Positions 19,769 to 29,816 of a stretch of DNA of 64,000 nucleotides are shown piece by piece. The translations under genes were made by a program, and so were the position numbers. Under the pieces are notes generated by a model that searched no databases, was not told the origin of the DNA, and worked only from the letters and a program-made list of their open reading frames with translations. How positions within the stretch are numbered: position 1 is the stretch's first letter; the number at the start of each line of letters is the position of its first letter. This DNA comes from Chaetomium olivaceum (taxonomy: Eukaryota; Ascomycota; Sordariomycetes; Sordariales; Chaetomiaceae), in contig JAYWVB010000018.1 in NCBI GenBank assembly GCA_039881045.1, forward strand, positions 496,001 to 560,000. The letters run 5' to 3'.

Positions 19769-20013
19769 GGCTGCCGCCTACAGGTTTCAGTGGATCTCGG
19801 TGTCTTTCCCTATCGTCTCCATTCCTGGTAGGCTACCCATACAGTCCCCCCCCCCAAACCGGTAGCTTTCAGTTGGTTCTCCGTCTAGCTTCTCATATCG
19901 GGCTTAGCAGGATGAGTGACAGAAAGGTGTGCCCCATCGCAAGGCAGGTCAACGGATGCCAGGGATGCTCATGAACCGGTCACTCGTCGCGAAGCATTAG
20001 AAAGAGCGCTACG
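19769..20013 (+). repeat. Dispersed repeat X, copy 2
   Basis: Direct-orientation copy of repeat X (see 15235-15662). The last 100 bp (GTGCCCCATCGCAAGGCAGG through CTCGTCGCGAAGCATTAGAA) are almost identical. The copies flank the 14.3-19.7 kb gene pair on both sides. Confidence 0.75.
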
Positions 20014-23000
20014 TATAAACCATCCATACCCAACTCGGTGGATACATTGGCCATGGGTACACCACAATTGAGGCAGCAGCAGCAGCAGTAGCGGACCGGA
20101 ACCGTTGTATATACGCCCCGATCCTTATAGCGGGCTCTACTGCCAGGGTAGTATGTATATACAACAGCATCGGTATGCCTTATGGTGGTGGTGCTGATGG
20201 TAGCATGAGCGTTCATGAAGAGGACGCATACGCGTGCCCCTTCGGGCGGATGGCCGCGGTTACAATTACTGCGAAATAGAGTCACTTCTACAAGTGCTGA
20301 AACGTAATAGAATTGCCTATGGCCCTAAACCCCTGAGAGCCCTATAGGCTTAGTGCCTCTAGGCGAAATAAAACACATCCATCTATCGTTACATCTTACG
20401 CCACTCTTCCAATATCTCTATTTCTCATGAGATCATAACCTCATTCCAAACACCTTCTCATCACATTGACAGTATAATCTCATCCCAAGACCGTCATATC
20501 CAGTATCGCAGATACCAAGTTGGCACCTAGGCGGTTACGTTTATCAGTATTATACCTACTGTAAGTAAACTTTATTAGTCAAAACTTACGGGGGTTCCAA
20601 ACGCCTCGCGCAGAGCCTCGTACTCCTCCTGCTTTCTCCGCCTGGTCTTCGAGTTGGCGATTTTACCTTGGGCAACGAAGCAGAGCATGTGTGAGGGACG
20701 AGTAACATCTAGGCGAGGCACAAGGGCACTGCGTATGCTGACTCAATTCTGCTAATCGAAAGCTGAAGAAAGAGAGGAAAGATACAAGATAGCGCGTTGG
20801 CAACGCGAGAAGGCATGGCCAGAACGGAGCTAGTCCGGATGCGGAAGTGCCCCTCCCAAACCCCAACCCTGGGTGCGCTTTCCGTCACAGCATGCATCCC
20901 CTCGTATGAGGGCGCAACCTTAAGGGGCCTATTTCCCGCTGGCAGTGTCGTCTATATCGTTTCCTCAGTTGGATGTCATTTGCCCTTAAGAAAGATGACG
21001 GGCTCCGACACGTGCCACGCGCCATGATCTAAGGCCAGGTAGCAGCCGGACTAGGAAAGGCGTCGTCGTTATCCAGGTCGGGCAGTTCTCCTAAGCGAGT
21101 CGAGATAGTGTTCTCTGTGCTCTGTGGCGCCAGACAAGAGGTTTCAATAGTGGCGACGAGCTGGGCAACGTCTTGATGGGCTCAGGGTTCTGCAGATACG
21201 GGGTGTGGTTGGAAGGCGAAGGAGAAGGTAGTTAGGCTGGAGAAGGAAGGAGAAGAAACCGAGAAACCAGAGGAAGGGGGTCAGTCGGATTAAAAAGCCA
21301 TCGGGAGCCGGACAGGTCCCGTAGCGCTGTCGCAAAGCTCTCGGCTTGATGGCAAGGCATGAGTCGATGTCAGGGGGCACAAGGTGGTGTGGGTGGGGTT
21401 GAGCACTATAGGACCGGTGTAACCTCGGCCGGGCATCGCTCTTCCAGCGCTTAGGCAGCCAATTACCTCCAGTGCCGTTCTGTCGGGCCCAATCTCATCT
21501 CGGAGAGATATGGCATGGGCAAGGCGGTATCTCGAGTGACAACGATACCGCCGCCGCCGCTTGTCACGATCCCCATACGGATGACACGAACTCCTCCGAG
21601 CTATCCAAGACCGGTTTCAACGAGGGGCTATAAAGCGGTGTCCGCAGCTCGCCCGAATGACGATCCGACCCTCTACTCCTCCCTTCGCTTCCACACGGGC
21701 TCGCAAGAAACGCACTTGGCCGTGAAACGCCTCGTCGTAAACGGTTCCCAGGGGGTATAGGGGTCGCGGGTGGCGTGGTGACGAGGTATCGGCTTACCGG
21801 TCCCTCGTAGCTCTGCCAATCATGCCATTGCCGAGATGGAAAGGAGCCCGAGGAAAAGGGGCCGCTGTAGGATATCGTATCGCCACGAATCACAGCCCTT
21901 AACCGAAGGCCGCATGATCCGTGATATCGCTAGAGGTTGCCCAGATCGGCTCGGCCGAAGCGGGGGTTGGCCTGTCGTCTCCTGGAACGCCTTCCGCATG
22001 TCTGTATACGCCTCCTCCTTTTTGTCCCATGTCTGACGCGGCCTATGGGGGCTGGTTCTGGTCCTCCCGAGCCAATACTCTTTCCACCAACACCGGCGCT
22101 AGCAATGCGACGGGCTTGGTCGTGCCTCTTCGTATCGTAGCCGAGAGAACGTCGATCCACCAGTCCCTCGTCCCTGTCCCTCGTCCCTCATCCCTCCGCC
22201 AATCACAACTGCCGAGATAGAAAAGAGGTGGCCGGAAACGGCGGTTCCGTAGGACGGCGTTGCCACTGCGAATCACGGCCCTGACTTAATGCCGCATGAC
22301 CCACGGCGTGCCCCGGAGATCGCCCAGGGCCGCTCAGCCGGTGTGATTCAGGCGCATCGTCTCCCCTCCCTGCGACGCGTTACTGCACCCCTCTGTAGGA
22401 GCTCGCTTCCCTCCCTGTTCGTCCCCTTCTCGGTACCACCAATAGCAAGGTGGCATCTTACCGAGCCGTCTCACACGCTGCCCTGTCCGCCAACCAGCTC
22501 CTTCCCGGGGTCCGTTTCGGTGTCGTCGTAACTGAAGCGAAGACCGGGATCGCAGGTTAGGCGCAGGGCTCCAAGCCTTTCGCCAGCACCTCAGCTTCCT
22601 TCGACGTGGCTCACGAGCCAGGCGGCGCTAGGGAGTCCACGTCATCGTTGGGGTCCCGCCTCATTTCTCTTGCCAGTTCCCCTATCCTTGCTGCGCCCAG
22701 ACGACCCTTGTCCCGGGAGAACCGCCCCACCAAGGTCTCCTTGCCAAGTCGGCCTCGCTATCCCCCCGTCCTGCGGTCCGAATCGCGGCCTGCGACCCTA
22801 GCGACCAGATAACAATCGAACCAGAACGCCAACGTGCCGCTCCGGTGACCAGTTTCCTGCATACCCCGCAGTGGCTGTGCCGGCATTCGGACCGACTCCA
22901 GCCAGCGATGGTATCCGACCTATAGTTGGAGAGATCCGGGATACGCCATGCAAGGGAGAGGAGGCCTCCTGGTGCCTCTGCATGAGACGTAGTCGACGCC

Positions 23001-23559
23001 TGCGGCATTTTTGTGACTGGTCAGAATGGGCCGACGTTGGAAATTGCGCAGCGGACCTAGTAGGCAGATATGGAGTCGGCTCGCGTCCCACGGACGAAGG
23101 GAGGCCACCCCGACGGGCGGAGTAAGGAGATGGACCAAGGTGAGGTGTCTATGAGGAAGGGAAGTAGGCGGGTCTTTGATCCTTTTAGCATAAACCTTAG
23201 CATAAACGAAGCTCAGGAGAGCTGAAGTAGGACGCGAGCGCCGCGCGAGGCGATGTGTGTGTTTGAGAAGCCGAAGGAGGGGGGCAGACAAGGCGTAGGA
23301 CGCACCAGACTCGGGCGGAATGAGTACCTGACAAGCGCGGGCGTCATGCGCGCCGCGGGCGCAGTTGAGAGGGGGGCAGGGAAATGAGCAAGCGAGAAAG
23401 GGAGGGACGGGAGAAGTCGAGAGTACAAAAAAGAGACTTCTGGGAGAGGAGCGCCCTATTTATACGATGTGGTTGAGGTACAAGACGGTGGTCCGAGCGC
23501 GGGACGTGACCGACCACGCCCGGTGGGTCGTGCAGGGGAGAAAGGAGCAAATCAGAATT
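20014..23559. other. Gene-poor repeat-derived region
   Basis: No supportable gene. It contains a CAG microsatellite (20075-20090), a segment at 20320-20360 similar to 40945-40990 (GTGCCTC(T/C)(A/G)GGCGAAATAAA), and a segment at 20690-20890 similar to 45685-45890 (CTCAATTCTGC(T/G)AATC, CCCCAACCCTGG). It also holds two diverged tandem copies of a block of about 225 bp, starting near 21825 and 22210 and offset by about 385 bp. A TATAAATAG-type box lies on the minus strand near 23460. The picture is one of old, fragmented transposon sequence. Confidence 0.5.
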
Positions 23560-23741
23560 CGGCAGCTCCGACCACGGCACATGAATTCCAACGCTTGTGC
23601 TCCGCATGCCTAGCGGTTGAAGGACTCTTTGCTGAATGAAGGATCTCCAGGGCATCCCCGCCACCTGTTCGATGATTTCGGTCAACAATGCGAACGTCTC
23701 GTTAGAGTAGTTTCGGTCGCCGATAAAGTTTTCTGGAGACT
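23560..23741 (-). pseudogene. Beta-lactamase-fold hydrolase, middle segment (downstream of MULE insertion)
   Basis: Minus strand: NFIGDRNYSNETFALL, TEIIEQVAGMPWRSFIQQRV and LQPLGMRSTSVGIHVPWSEL. YSN is the YxN active-site motif of class C beta-lactamase-like hydrolases, and 'f.q..i..PLGM..T' is equally typical. The reading frame is continuous with the segment at 26440 once the MULE and one target-site copy are removed. Homology stops near 23560, where a TATAAATAG-containing, promoter-like sequence follows. The C-terminal half is therefore missing and the gene was damaged by another event too. Confidence 0.8.
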
Positions 23742-23749
23742 TAAACTTA
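23742..23749 (+). repeat. Target-site duplication (left)
   Basis: TAAACTTA directly abuts the left terminal inverted repeat. An identical octamer at 26432-26439 abuts the right one. Eight to nine bases is the usual duplication length for MULE/Mutator-type transposases. Confidence 0.9.
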
Positions 23750-23793
23750 GGCGACCACTATTCCGACGGGGGCACCTCCCTATCCCGACTGGG
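23750..23793 (+). repeat. Left terminal inverted repeat of the MULE
   Basis: 44 bp, an exact reverse complement of 26388-26431. After base 44 the two ends diverge (CCAAGCTTG against GCAAAACTG). Confidence 0.92.
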
Positions 23794-24022
23794 CCAAGCT
23801 TGTGACGGCCCGCCAACAATCTCTGCCAGCTGATGTCAGCTGCCAAGCCACACCGCCTTTCAACAACACCTCCTGGGCATCGCCTGCTTCCCATAATGTT
23901 AACTCTCTTACACCCATCAACATTGTACATTCAATATCGCCAGTTTTTTTGTCCATTTCCCTGCAACAGCAAGTGCACTCTTATTGACCACAATCCGCCT
24001 GGGCCCGCCCTCGACCCTCGAG

Positions 24023-26272
24023 ATGGCGATACCATCACCTTCATTCTTGGCTCCAGGGTACGACAGCTTTGAAGAACTCCTCTCAGACGCCAACGACCAC
24101 GCCAAACTCCATGGGTATGCTATCGCAATCAGGCGTTCGACCAACCTCGCGAAGGATGGCACCTATCGGCGCAAAGACCTTTCGTGCGATCGCGGTGGCA
24201 GTATGAGAGAGTCTATCGCTACCGGCCAACGATTTAGCACCAGCACGAAGAAAACCGCCTGTCCCTTCTCTATCAAGACCAACCAGGTCAATGGGAGATG
24301 GTTTGGCACTGTTCTGGATCCCTCGCACAACCATGGCCCATCGCTCGATAGTGCCGCCCATCCTATCCACCGCAAGAGGACTTGGACTGAGATGCAGACA
24401 TCGGAAATTCGGCAGCAGTTTAAGACTACCCTTACGTCGGCCCGCGACATCACAGCCCTGATGCGGGAGAAATACCCTAACCAAGTCTGGGTAGCCAAGG
24501 ATATCGAAAACGAGATTCACGCAGCCCGTGAAGAATCACTTCAAGGATACACGCCGACCCAAGCTCTCGTTAAGGAATTCGACACCCGTGGCATCAAGCA
24601 TTTCTTCCGGCAGCTCGGAGGGCATGTCACAGCGGTTATCTGGACCTACCCCTGGTGCCTTGAGACATGGAAGAAGAATCCAGAGGTGCTTCTCTTCGAC
24701 AATACGTACAAGACCAACCGTTTCAAACTACCCTTTGTCAACATCTGTGGGACCACTAATCTCCATACGACATTCAATATCATGTTTGGGCTTGTGAACA
24801 AAGAAGACGAGGCAACCTACACTTGGGTTCTCGAGCGTATCGAGGAGCTCCGTATCGACCAGAACATCAAGCCGCCCCTAGTTCTTATTTCCGATTTCGA
24901 CAAAGCATTCAAGAACGCAGCTGGCTGTGTGTGGACTCATACAGACCAACAGATCTGCGTGTGGCATGTCAACAAGAACGTTCAAGGCAAGGTGAAGGAG
25001 AAGTGGTTCTAGGACGGCAACGAACATGGACGTCAGCACCAGCAACAAGAGTTTGGGATCTATAAGAAGGATGCTATTATCTGGGGTGACCTTGCACCAC
25101 CGGCTGAAGCTACCCCTGATGTCTCCCTTCCAAAGCGCAACGATATCACACACGACCCGAGAGGCTTCCTCATGGTCTGGAAAGCGCTTGTCTACGCTAA
25201 AACGTCCGAAGATTTTGACAGAGCATGGCTTTTTATCCTCGAAGAGTTCTCCGAACAAGACGCTGTGATTCAATATATCAAGGAAACCTGGATTCCATGG
25301 TGCCAGCAGTTCGTACACTGCTGGATACAACAGAATCGGAACTGGGGCGTACGTGTGACCTCGCGCACCGAGGCTAGCCATAGGGAGATCAAGAGCTACC
25401 TCTTGAACTCGACAGCCGACCTCAAATTCCTTGCAGACCGTGTCGAGCAGATGGTCAAGAACAACCAAGCCAGGTATATCAAGATAGAGGCCGAGGAAGC
25501 CGCGCGCCAAATCCAGGATTACAGAACACGTCACTGGATGGGAGACTGCCGTCATAAATGCAGCAGGTTCTCCTTGGACCTCCTTTTGACACAATACCGA
25601 CTTGCCGTCAGTGTTCGACAGGGTAAACACCCAACCACAACATGCACAGGCAACTTCAAGCGGCAGTACGGCGTTCCCTGCAGTCACGAACTTCATGCTC
25701 GCAGCGAGGGTGCAAATCCTGAGCCGCTTACATACTTGGATCTTCACCCTCACTAGCATCTGGGGCGTGATTTAGCTGCAGAGGATAAGCTCCGGGCAGT
25801 CCTTGACCCCTTGGTAGTGCTAACAAGCCGAGGCCGCCCGCGTATCGCGCCTGAAGAGATTCTACTGGCCCTGATTCCTCGTGGATCAAACTTACGCCAT
25901 CAGGGGTCCGAGACTCGAGCACGTGACCCATCCTACTGGGAGATCGTCGACGCCCAAGGGCGCGTTCGTCAAGATGAAGTTACGACGCAGCAAACACAGG
26001 AGGAAGCGGAAGAGTTCACGCAAACCTGTGGACGGGGTCCGGGCCAGCCGGCTCCGGCTACCTCGACGCGTCGAGGTCGGGGTCGAGGCCAGGGTCGGGG
26101 TCGAGGCCAGGGTCGGGGTCGAGGCCAGGGTCGAGGCCAGGGTCAAGGCCGACCACCAGGAGGTACGCAGGCCCGCAGGGTAGTAGAGCCGTCACAGGGA
26201 ATTACCGGAGCTGGGTCCAGCACGATCATACAGTTAGGGACGCCAGTACCAGATACATCTATAGAGAATTGA
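24023..26272 (+). pseudogene. MULE transposase with two in-frame TAG stops
   Basis: One frame runs from ATG 24023 to 26272, broken only by TAG at 25010 and TAG at 25754. The N-terminus has a FAR1/WRKY-GCM1-like zinc finger (SCDRGG, CPFSIK, DPSHNHG). The DDE core follows: VLLFDNTYKTNRFKLPF (first Asp), LVLISDFDKAFKNA (second Asp), and SRTEASHREIKSYL, which supplies the acidic residue before the conserved His. A SWIM-type zinc motif (CTGNFKRQYGVPCSHEL) comes next. The C-terminus is an Arg/Gly/Gln-rich tail (GRGRGQGRGRGQGRGRGQ). Both stops could come from single C-to-T or G-to-A transitions (for example CAG or TGG to TAG), the type made by repeat-induced point mutation. No other lesions are seen, so inactivation is recent. 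A true intron at either stop is unlikely. Confidence 0.9.
26062..26155 (+). repeat. 18-bp repeat encoding an RGRGQG tail
   Basis: Tandem GGTCGGGGTCGAGGCCAG units (about five, some shortened) inside the transposase C-terminus. They encode alternating Arg-Gly and Gln-Gly, an AT-hook/RGG-like, nucleic-acid-binding type of composition. Confidence 0.85.
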
Positions 26273-26387
26273 TTCCAAATGCGTTGTCCGCCGGATGGGC
26301 CTCAATTCCTCGAGTACTTGTTGGCGAGATATAAAAAGTTATGTTTCTGCCGGCAGAATTCCTGATTTGGTAGGCGGTCAGTTTTGC

Positions 26388-26431
26388 CCCAGTCGGGATA
26401 GGGAGGTGCCCCCGTCGGAATAGTGGTCGCC
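26388..26431 (-). repeat. Right terminal inverted repeat of the MULE
   Basis: Exact reverse complement of 23750-23793, followed immediately by TAAACTTA (26432-26439). Confidence 0.92.
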
Positions 26432-26439
26432 TAAACTTA
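26432..26439 (+). repeat. Target-site duplication (right)
   Basis: TAAACTTA, identical to 23742-23749. It forms part of the codons for the interrupted hydrolase (SDKF). Confidence 0.9.
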
Positions 26440-26995
26440 TCGCTCAGGGGGAGATGCCGGAGTAGAGCTAAGATGGTCTCGGTGGTGGTCCAGGGTATAG
26501 CGCCATCTGGACTTTCCCAAAGATTTACGGTCCGAACAAACTCGGAGCGGTGGTCGAGGAAATCGCCAATTGTGGCCTCTTGAGACGTATGGCGCAGGAA
26601 CGTTTTGCTGCCGAGTTCGGGTAGAAAACGCTTGACAGGCGTCTCAAAGTCAATATCGTGCTTGTCGTCACAGATGAGAACTGCTAGCGCAAGGCCTAGC
26701 AAAGGCTTCGTCATGGAGGATATCAGGTATATAGTGTTCTCGTCCGGGGGAATCTGATAACGCGTTAGTTAATAATGGCGAGGACTGTCCGAGCGGGGAT
26801 GTAACATGAGGAGGGACGGAGCACATACCGGCGTGGTGAGATCACGGCTCCCAATCCCGACAAAGTGCCGCCATCGGTCAAAACCCCAATCGAACCTCCA
26901 ACGTTCCCACTGTCTTTAAACAATCGCTCGAGGAAACCATTGAGTTCACTCAACATCTTTCCCGCCTCTTCTGGCGCGACCACATTGTTGGCCAT
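26440..26995 (-). pseudogene. Beta-lactamase-fold serine hydrolase, N-terminal half (upstream of MULE insertion)
   Basis: The ATG at 26995 gives MANNVVAPEEAGKMLSELNG and SIGVLTDGGTLSGLGAVISP. An intron of about 65 bp ends at a TTATCAG acceptor near 26756. Exon 2 reads PPDENTIYLISSMTKPLLGL, where SMTK is the SxxK box with the nucleophilic serine and general-base lysine. It continues through VKRFLPELGS, GDFLDHRSEF and LALLRHLPLSDKF, where the MULE enters. The donor choice is uncertain: GTATGT is the better site, but GTGCTC keeps the frame. Family members act on esters or amides, and many are in secondary-metabolite clusters, but no cluster is visible here. The gene is broken by the transposon. 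Confidence 0.85.
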
Positions 26996-28300
26996 GGTAT
27001 GTTGGTGATGATGAAAGCAAGGGAGTCCGCGGATTTGGATCGGGGTGACACGAGCTCTCGGTTTCTCTTCCTTGACCCTACCACGCCTTTGCCAGGCCCC
27101 TTTGCGACGGGATACTCACGAGACGTTGAACGCGGCGTACTTAAGGTGTCCCACTCGGGAAAGTGACAGAGAGCATGCTCACAAGTACAAGGGTGTACGA
27201 GAACCGCAAGACTCGGCAGGCAGCTTGTAATAAAACGGAGGATACAGAAGTATTACCGTGGTTCATCTCAAATGGGTATTTCTTGATTGTCGAGGCCAAG
27301 CCGAAGCCGGTTCAAAAGTCTCGACTACTTTTAGGGGGTTTATTCTTTACCTCCCGTTGATGCTGCGAGTTTTGCAACTCCTGTGCGATGCTGGCCGGCT
27401 ATCCTTCACACGTCATCAAATTTCATGGGTTTCCCATCCAGACGAAGGGCGAGACTCCCCAGACTGATAAGCACACTCCAGTGGCTGTTAGGCAAAGAGG
27501 CGATCAGCCCGATGAGGGCCCTGGGAGTTGCAGGGAAGTGTGCGAAGCTGCTGGGGTTGCTGCACTCTCAGGCATGCACTCTCAGGCATCTTCTGCAGCG
27601 CAGGATTCCCACATATGTGCCATTGCGGGACACTTATCAACTTTACGTAGTTAGGACGAACATTGAAGCAATCAATCTCGCGAACCAAGGTCAGCGGGAG
27701 GGCGAGATGCAGCGTGACGAGCGGTGGAAGGGGTGGGCGAGGGAGCTGTGGACGGAACCTACCTTTTGAGGGAAAGAGGGAGAAACCAAACCCGCGGCGT
27801 GACTAATAGTGCTTGTAGTGGTTGAGAGGTCCAATATACGGGTTTTAGATAAATAGGGCCAAAGCAGGTTACATCTGATACGAAAGGTCACGCCAGCCCC
27901 TGTCAAACTTCTCCCACCTCTCAACGCGTGAAATGCCCGCCGACATGGACACCGCGGCGCTGGGAGCCGGACGTCTGCTCCCAACTAGAGCACGCCGTGC
28001 CGCGGGCATTTTACCCCTTGTATTTGGAGTTTTTGAAAGAGTAGAAATCGCACTTGCGACTGACAGAGGGGCGAGGAAGCTCGCCGGTGCAGGCGACGAG
28101 CAGGCAGTCCGAAGCCATCTGTATCCGGACGGGCCAGTGTGACACCGAAACGTTGCTGGTCATGGTTCTAACTGCGCAGCGGGAGCAGGGAGCGGGATCG
28201 TCGCCGAAGCTCAGTGAGGAAACAGGGCACGAGGTGTGTTGGGTGTGCCAACTATTTGTACAAAACGCGTGCGCTGCACCTTCTTTTTCAACAGCGCTCA
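26996..28300. other. Spacer with relic fragments
   Basis: The segment 27186-27246 (GTGTACGAGAACCGCAAG through GCAGCTTGTAATAAAACGG) is an inverted copy of about 31482-31542. A plus-strand frame over it reads VYENRKTRQAACNKTEDTEV and WFISNGYFLIVEAK, perhaps a fragment of an unknown protein. From 28011 to 28304 a minus-strand frame contains Cys-rich sequence (CPVSSLSFGDDPAPCSRC) of unknown origin. No intact gene is found. Confidence 0.4.
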
Positions 28301-28959
28301 TCACGACAATGCGTTACGGAAATCCCATGACACTGTACCCCGACATTGAACGTAGTGGAAGGCAGCTGCGTCGGGATACTGGTCAAAAGGTTGGCTCGTG
28401 AAATCCAACCCACCAAACTCTACCACCCCTACTGAGTGCTGGTAATGATGTTGTTCGGAATCGAGTTTAACAGACGGCGTTGTGGTGTCTGGGGTCGCCT
28501 GAAGACCCTGGGACTTTGCTTCGCCGCTCTCAGCCAGCCTCACGTTCTCCTTCAGCAGAGCTATAATGACGTCGGTTGCCATGTTGACCACATCAAGCTT
28601 GCTCGTCGGCGCCCCGGGCCGGGAGACAACACCTTGGTCGAGGAGCAGCCTGTGGAGATTCCAGATCGCGTTGGTGAGCCCGTCCCGCCGTTGCTTCTCC
28701 GACTCTTTCTTCTTCGATTTGCGCGGGATGTGTTCCTTGAAAGTTCGGCGTTAGTCATCGGAAAAAGTGTTAAAGTAGTATTATAGTTTCAAACCTTTAC
28801 ATCGTTCTTATGAGGTATATGCCGCTTCGTGGCGGCTGATTGACGAGAATCCGGCTCAACATCATATTCCAGGTGTCGCTCAGGAAATGAGTCGTCAACC
28901 CCAGGCCCAGGACTGTAGACAAGGCTCAGGCTATTGGTGGTAGCGGAGTATTCGTGCAT
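28301..28959 (-). CDS. bHLH protein, paralogue of the C2H2-bHLH gene but lacking zinc fingers
   Basis: Exon 1 (28959-28801) encodes MHEYSATTNSLSLVYSPGPG and ends ATKRHIPHKND. The intron is at 28736-28800 (GTAAAG donor, GACTAACGCC branch, TTTCAAG acceptor). Exon 2 begins EHIPRKSKKKESEKQRRDGL and continues TNAIWNLHRLLL, KLDVVNMATDVIIALLKENV, then VRLAES. The basic patch, helix 1, loop and helix 2 match exon 2 of the gene at 62708-63586, including the shared QATPDTTT stretch. Exon 1 does not resemble that gene's three zinc fingers except for the last few codons before the splice site, so the DNA-contacting fingers were replaced. It could act as a dimer partner or competitor of the full protein (inference). 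The frame is intact. Confidence 0.65.
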
Positions 28960-29816
28960 TGTTCGATCTTTTGAGGCTGATAGTCTGGTTCTTCAGAAAC
29001 TTGAGCGAGCGATTAATCTATCAGGAGGGCGGCGGTGGAATGCCCTGGATTGGAGTCGAATGCAATGAATAAGATGGGAGGCAAAAGGAGAGGGATAACT
29101 GGGGACTTTAAGGAAAGCCCCCAACTGAGCGTGACCAATGCAGAACACTTATTTCTTTGCCCGCTTGGGAGTGAGCTGGAAGAGTGAAAAGCATGACGAT
29201 TTGAGCGGTGTCAAGAGTAGAGGGCGACTGTTCGGGGATTAGAAAGACAGCTCGGTTCGATGGTTGGCAACGTGAGTGAAAAGCGCGGGTGGAGGGCTGT
29301 GAACCCGTCCCGTGGGCGGTGATATCAGACTATTTGCACTTGTGTGAAGTTGTGTCGTCACAGTGGTCGAAGTTATGGAGGAACAGTTCGCAGCTGCGCA
29401 CGCTGTCGCATAATCATGGGAAAGTGAGTAAGTCGCTTTCCTTCGAAAAAAATAATATTTGAATTGCCATGATTGCTTCTATACCGGGACAAATTTCGTT
29501 TCGAGAGCAAAATGTGGGAACCGGCGTCATTGCGAGTTGCCCGGCGTTGCCCGGCTCTTGGACCCGGCGATTCACGGATCTGCAGTCCCACACTTCCCCA
29601 CAATTCCGGCCGCGCCGGTCACGCCAGCCGGCTGCAAGCCACCTCCCAACCCTGTGCCACCGTTTCGCCGGACATCCCCCAATCCATAATTCCCGGCCGC
29701 CTCAATGTCACCACTGGATAAAGTGGCGCTTGAGGATGTCGTCGCAAAGTTGACGAGGCGGAGTCGATGGCATACGTAGTTAATTTGCCTGCCACAAATA
29801 CGAAGTTCGGGTTAAC
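28960..29816. other. Upstream region and dispersed segment E (copy 1)
   Basis: 28960-29460 is the presumed promoter region of the bHLH gene, without a clear motif. 29500-29745 is similar to 63725-63990 in opposite orientation. Shared blocks include ACCGGCGTCATTGCGAGTTG, GCAAGCCACCTCCC and CCATAATTCCCGGCCGCCTC. Frames inside it are not convincing as genes. Confidence 0.5.

Larger units (their letters stand above)
23750..26431 (+). mobile_element. MULE (Mutator-like) DNA transposon, 2,682 bp
   Basis: A complete element with perfect 44-bp terminal inverted repeats (23750-23793 and 26388-26431) beginning GGCGACCACTATTCCGACGG. It is flanked by the 8-bp duplication TAAACTTA and carries one long transposase frame. 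It sits inside a serine-hydrolase gene on the opposite strand and splits an otherwise continuous codon string. The identity of the repeats and of the duplication points to recent insertion. The transposase has two in-frame stops, so this copy probably no longer moves itself, although its ends look competent. Confidence 0.93.

Noticed and set aside
23984..24022. TTG start for the transposase
   Set aside because: A non-ATG start is unlikely in a fungus. An in-frame ATG at 24023 precedes the first recognised motif.
24878..25759. 293-codon minus-strand frame inside the MULE
   Set aside because: Antisense shadow of the transposase, which carries clear DDE and SWIM motifs.
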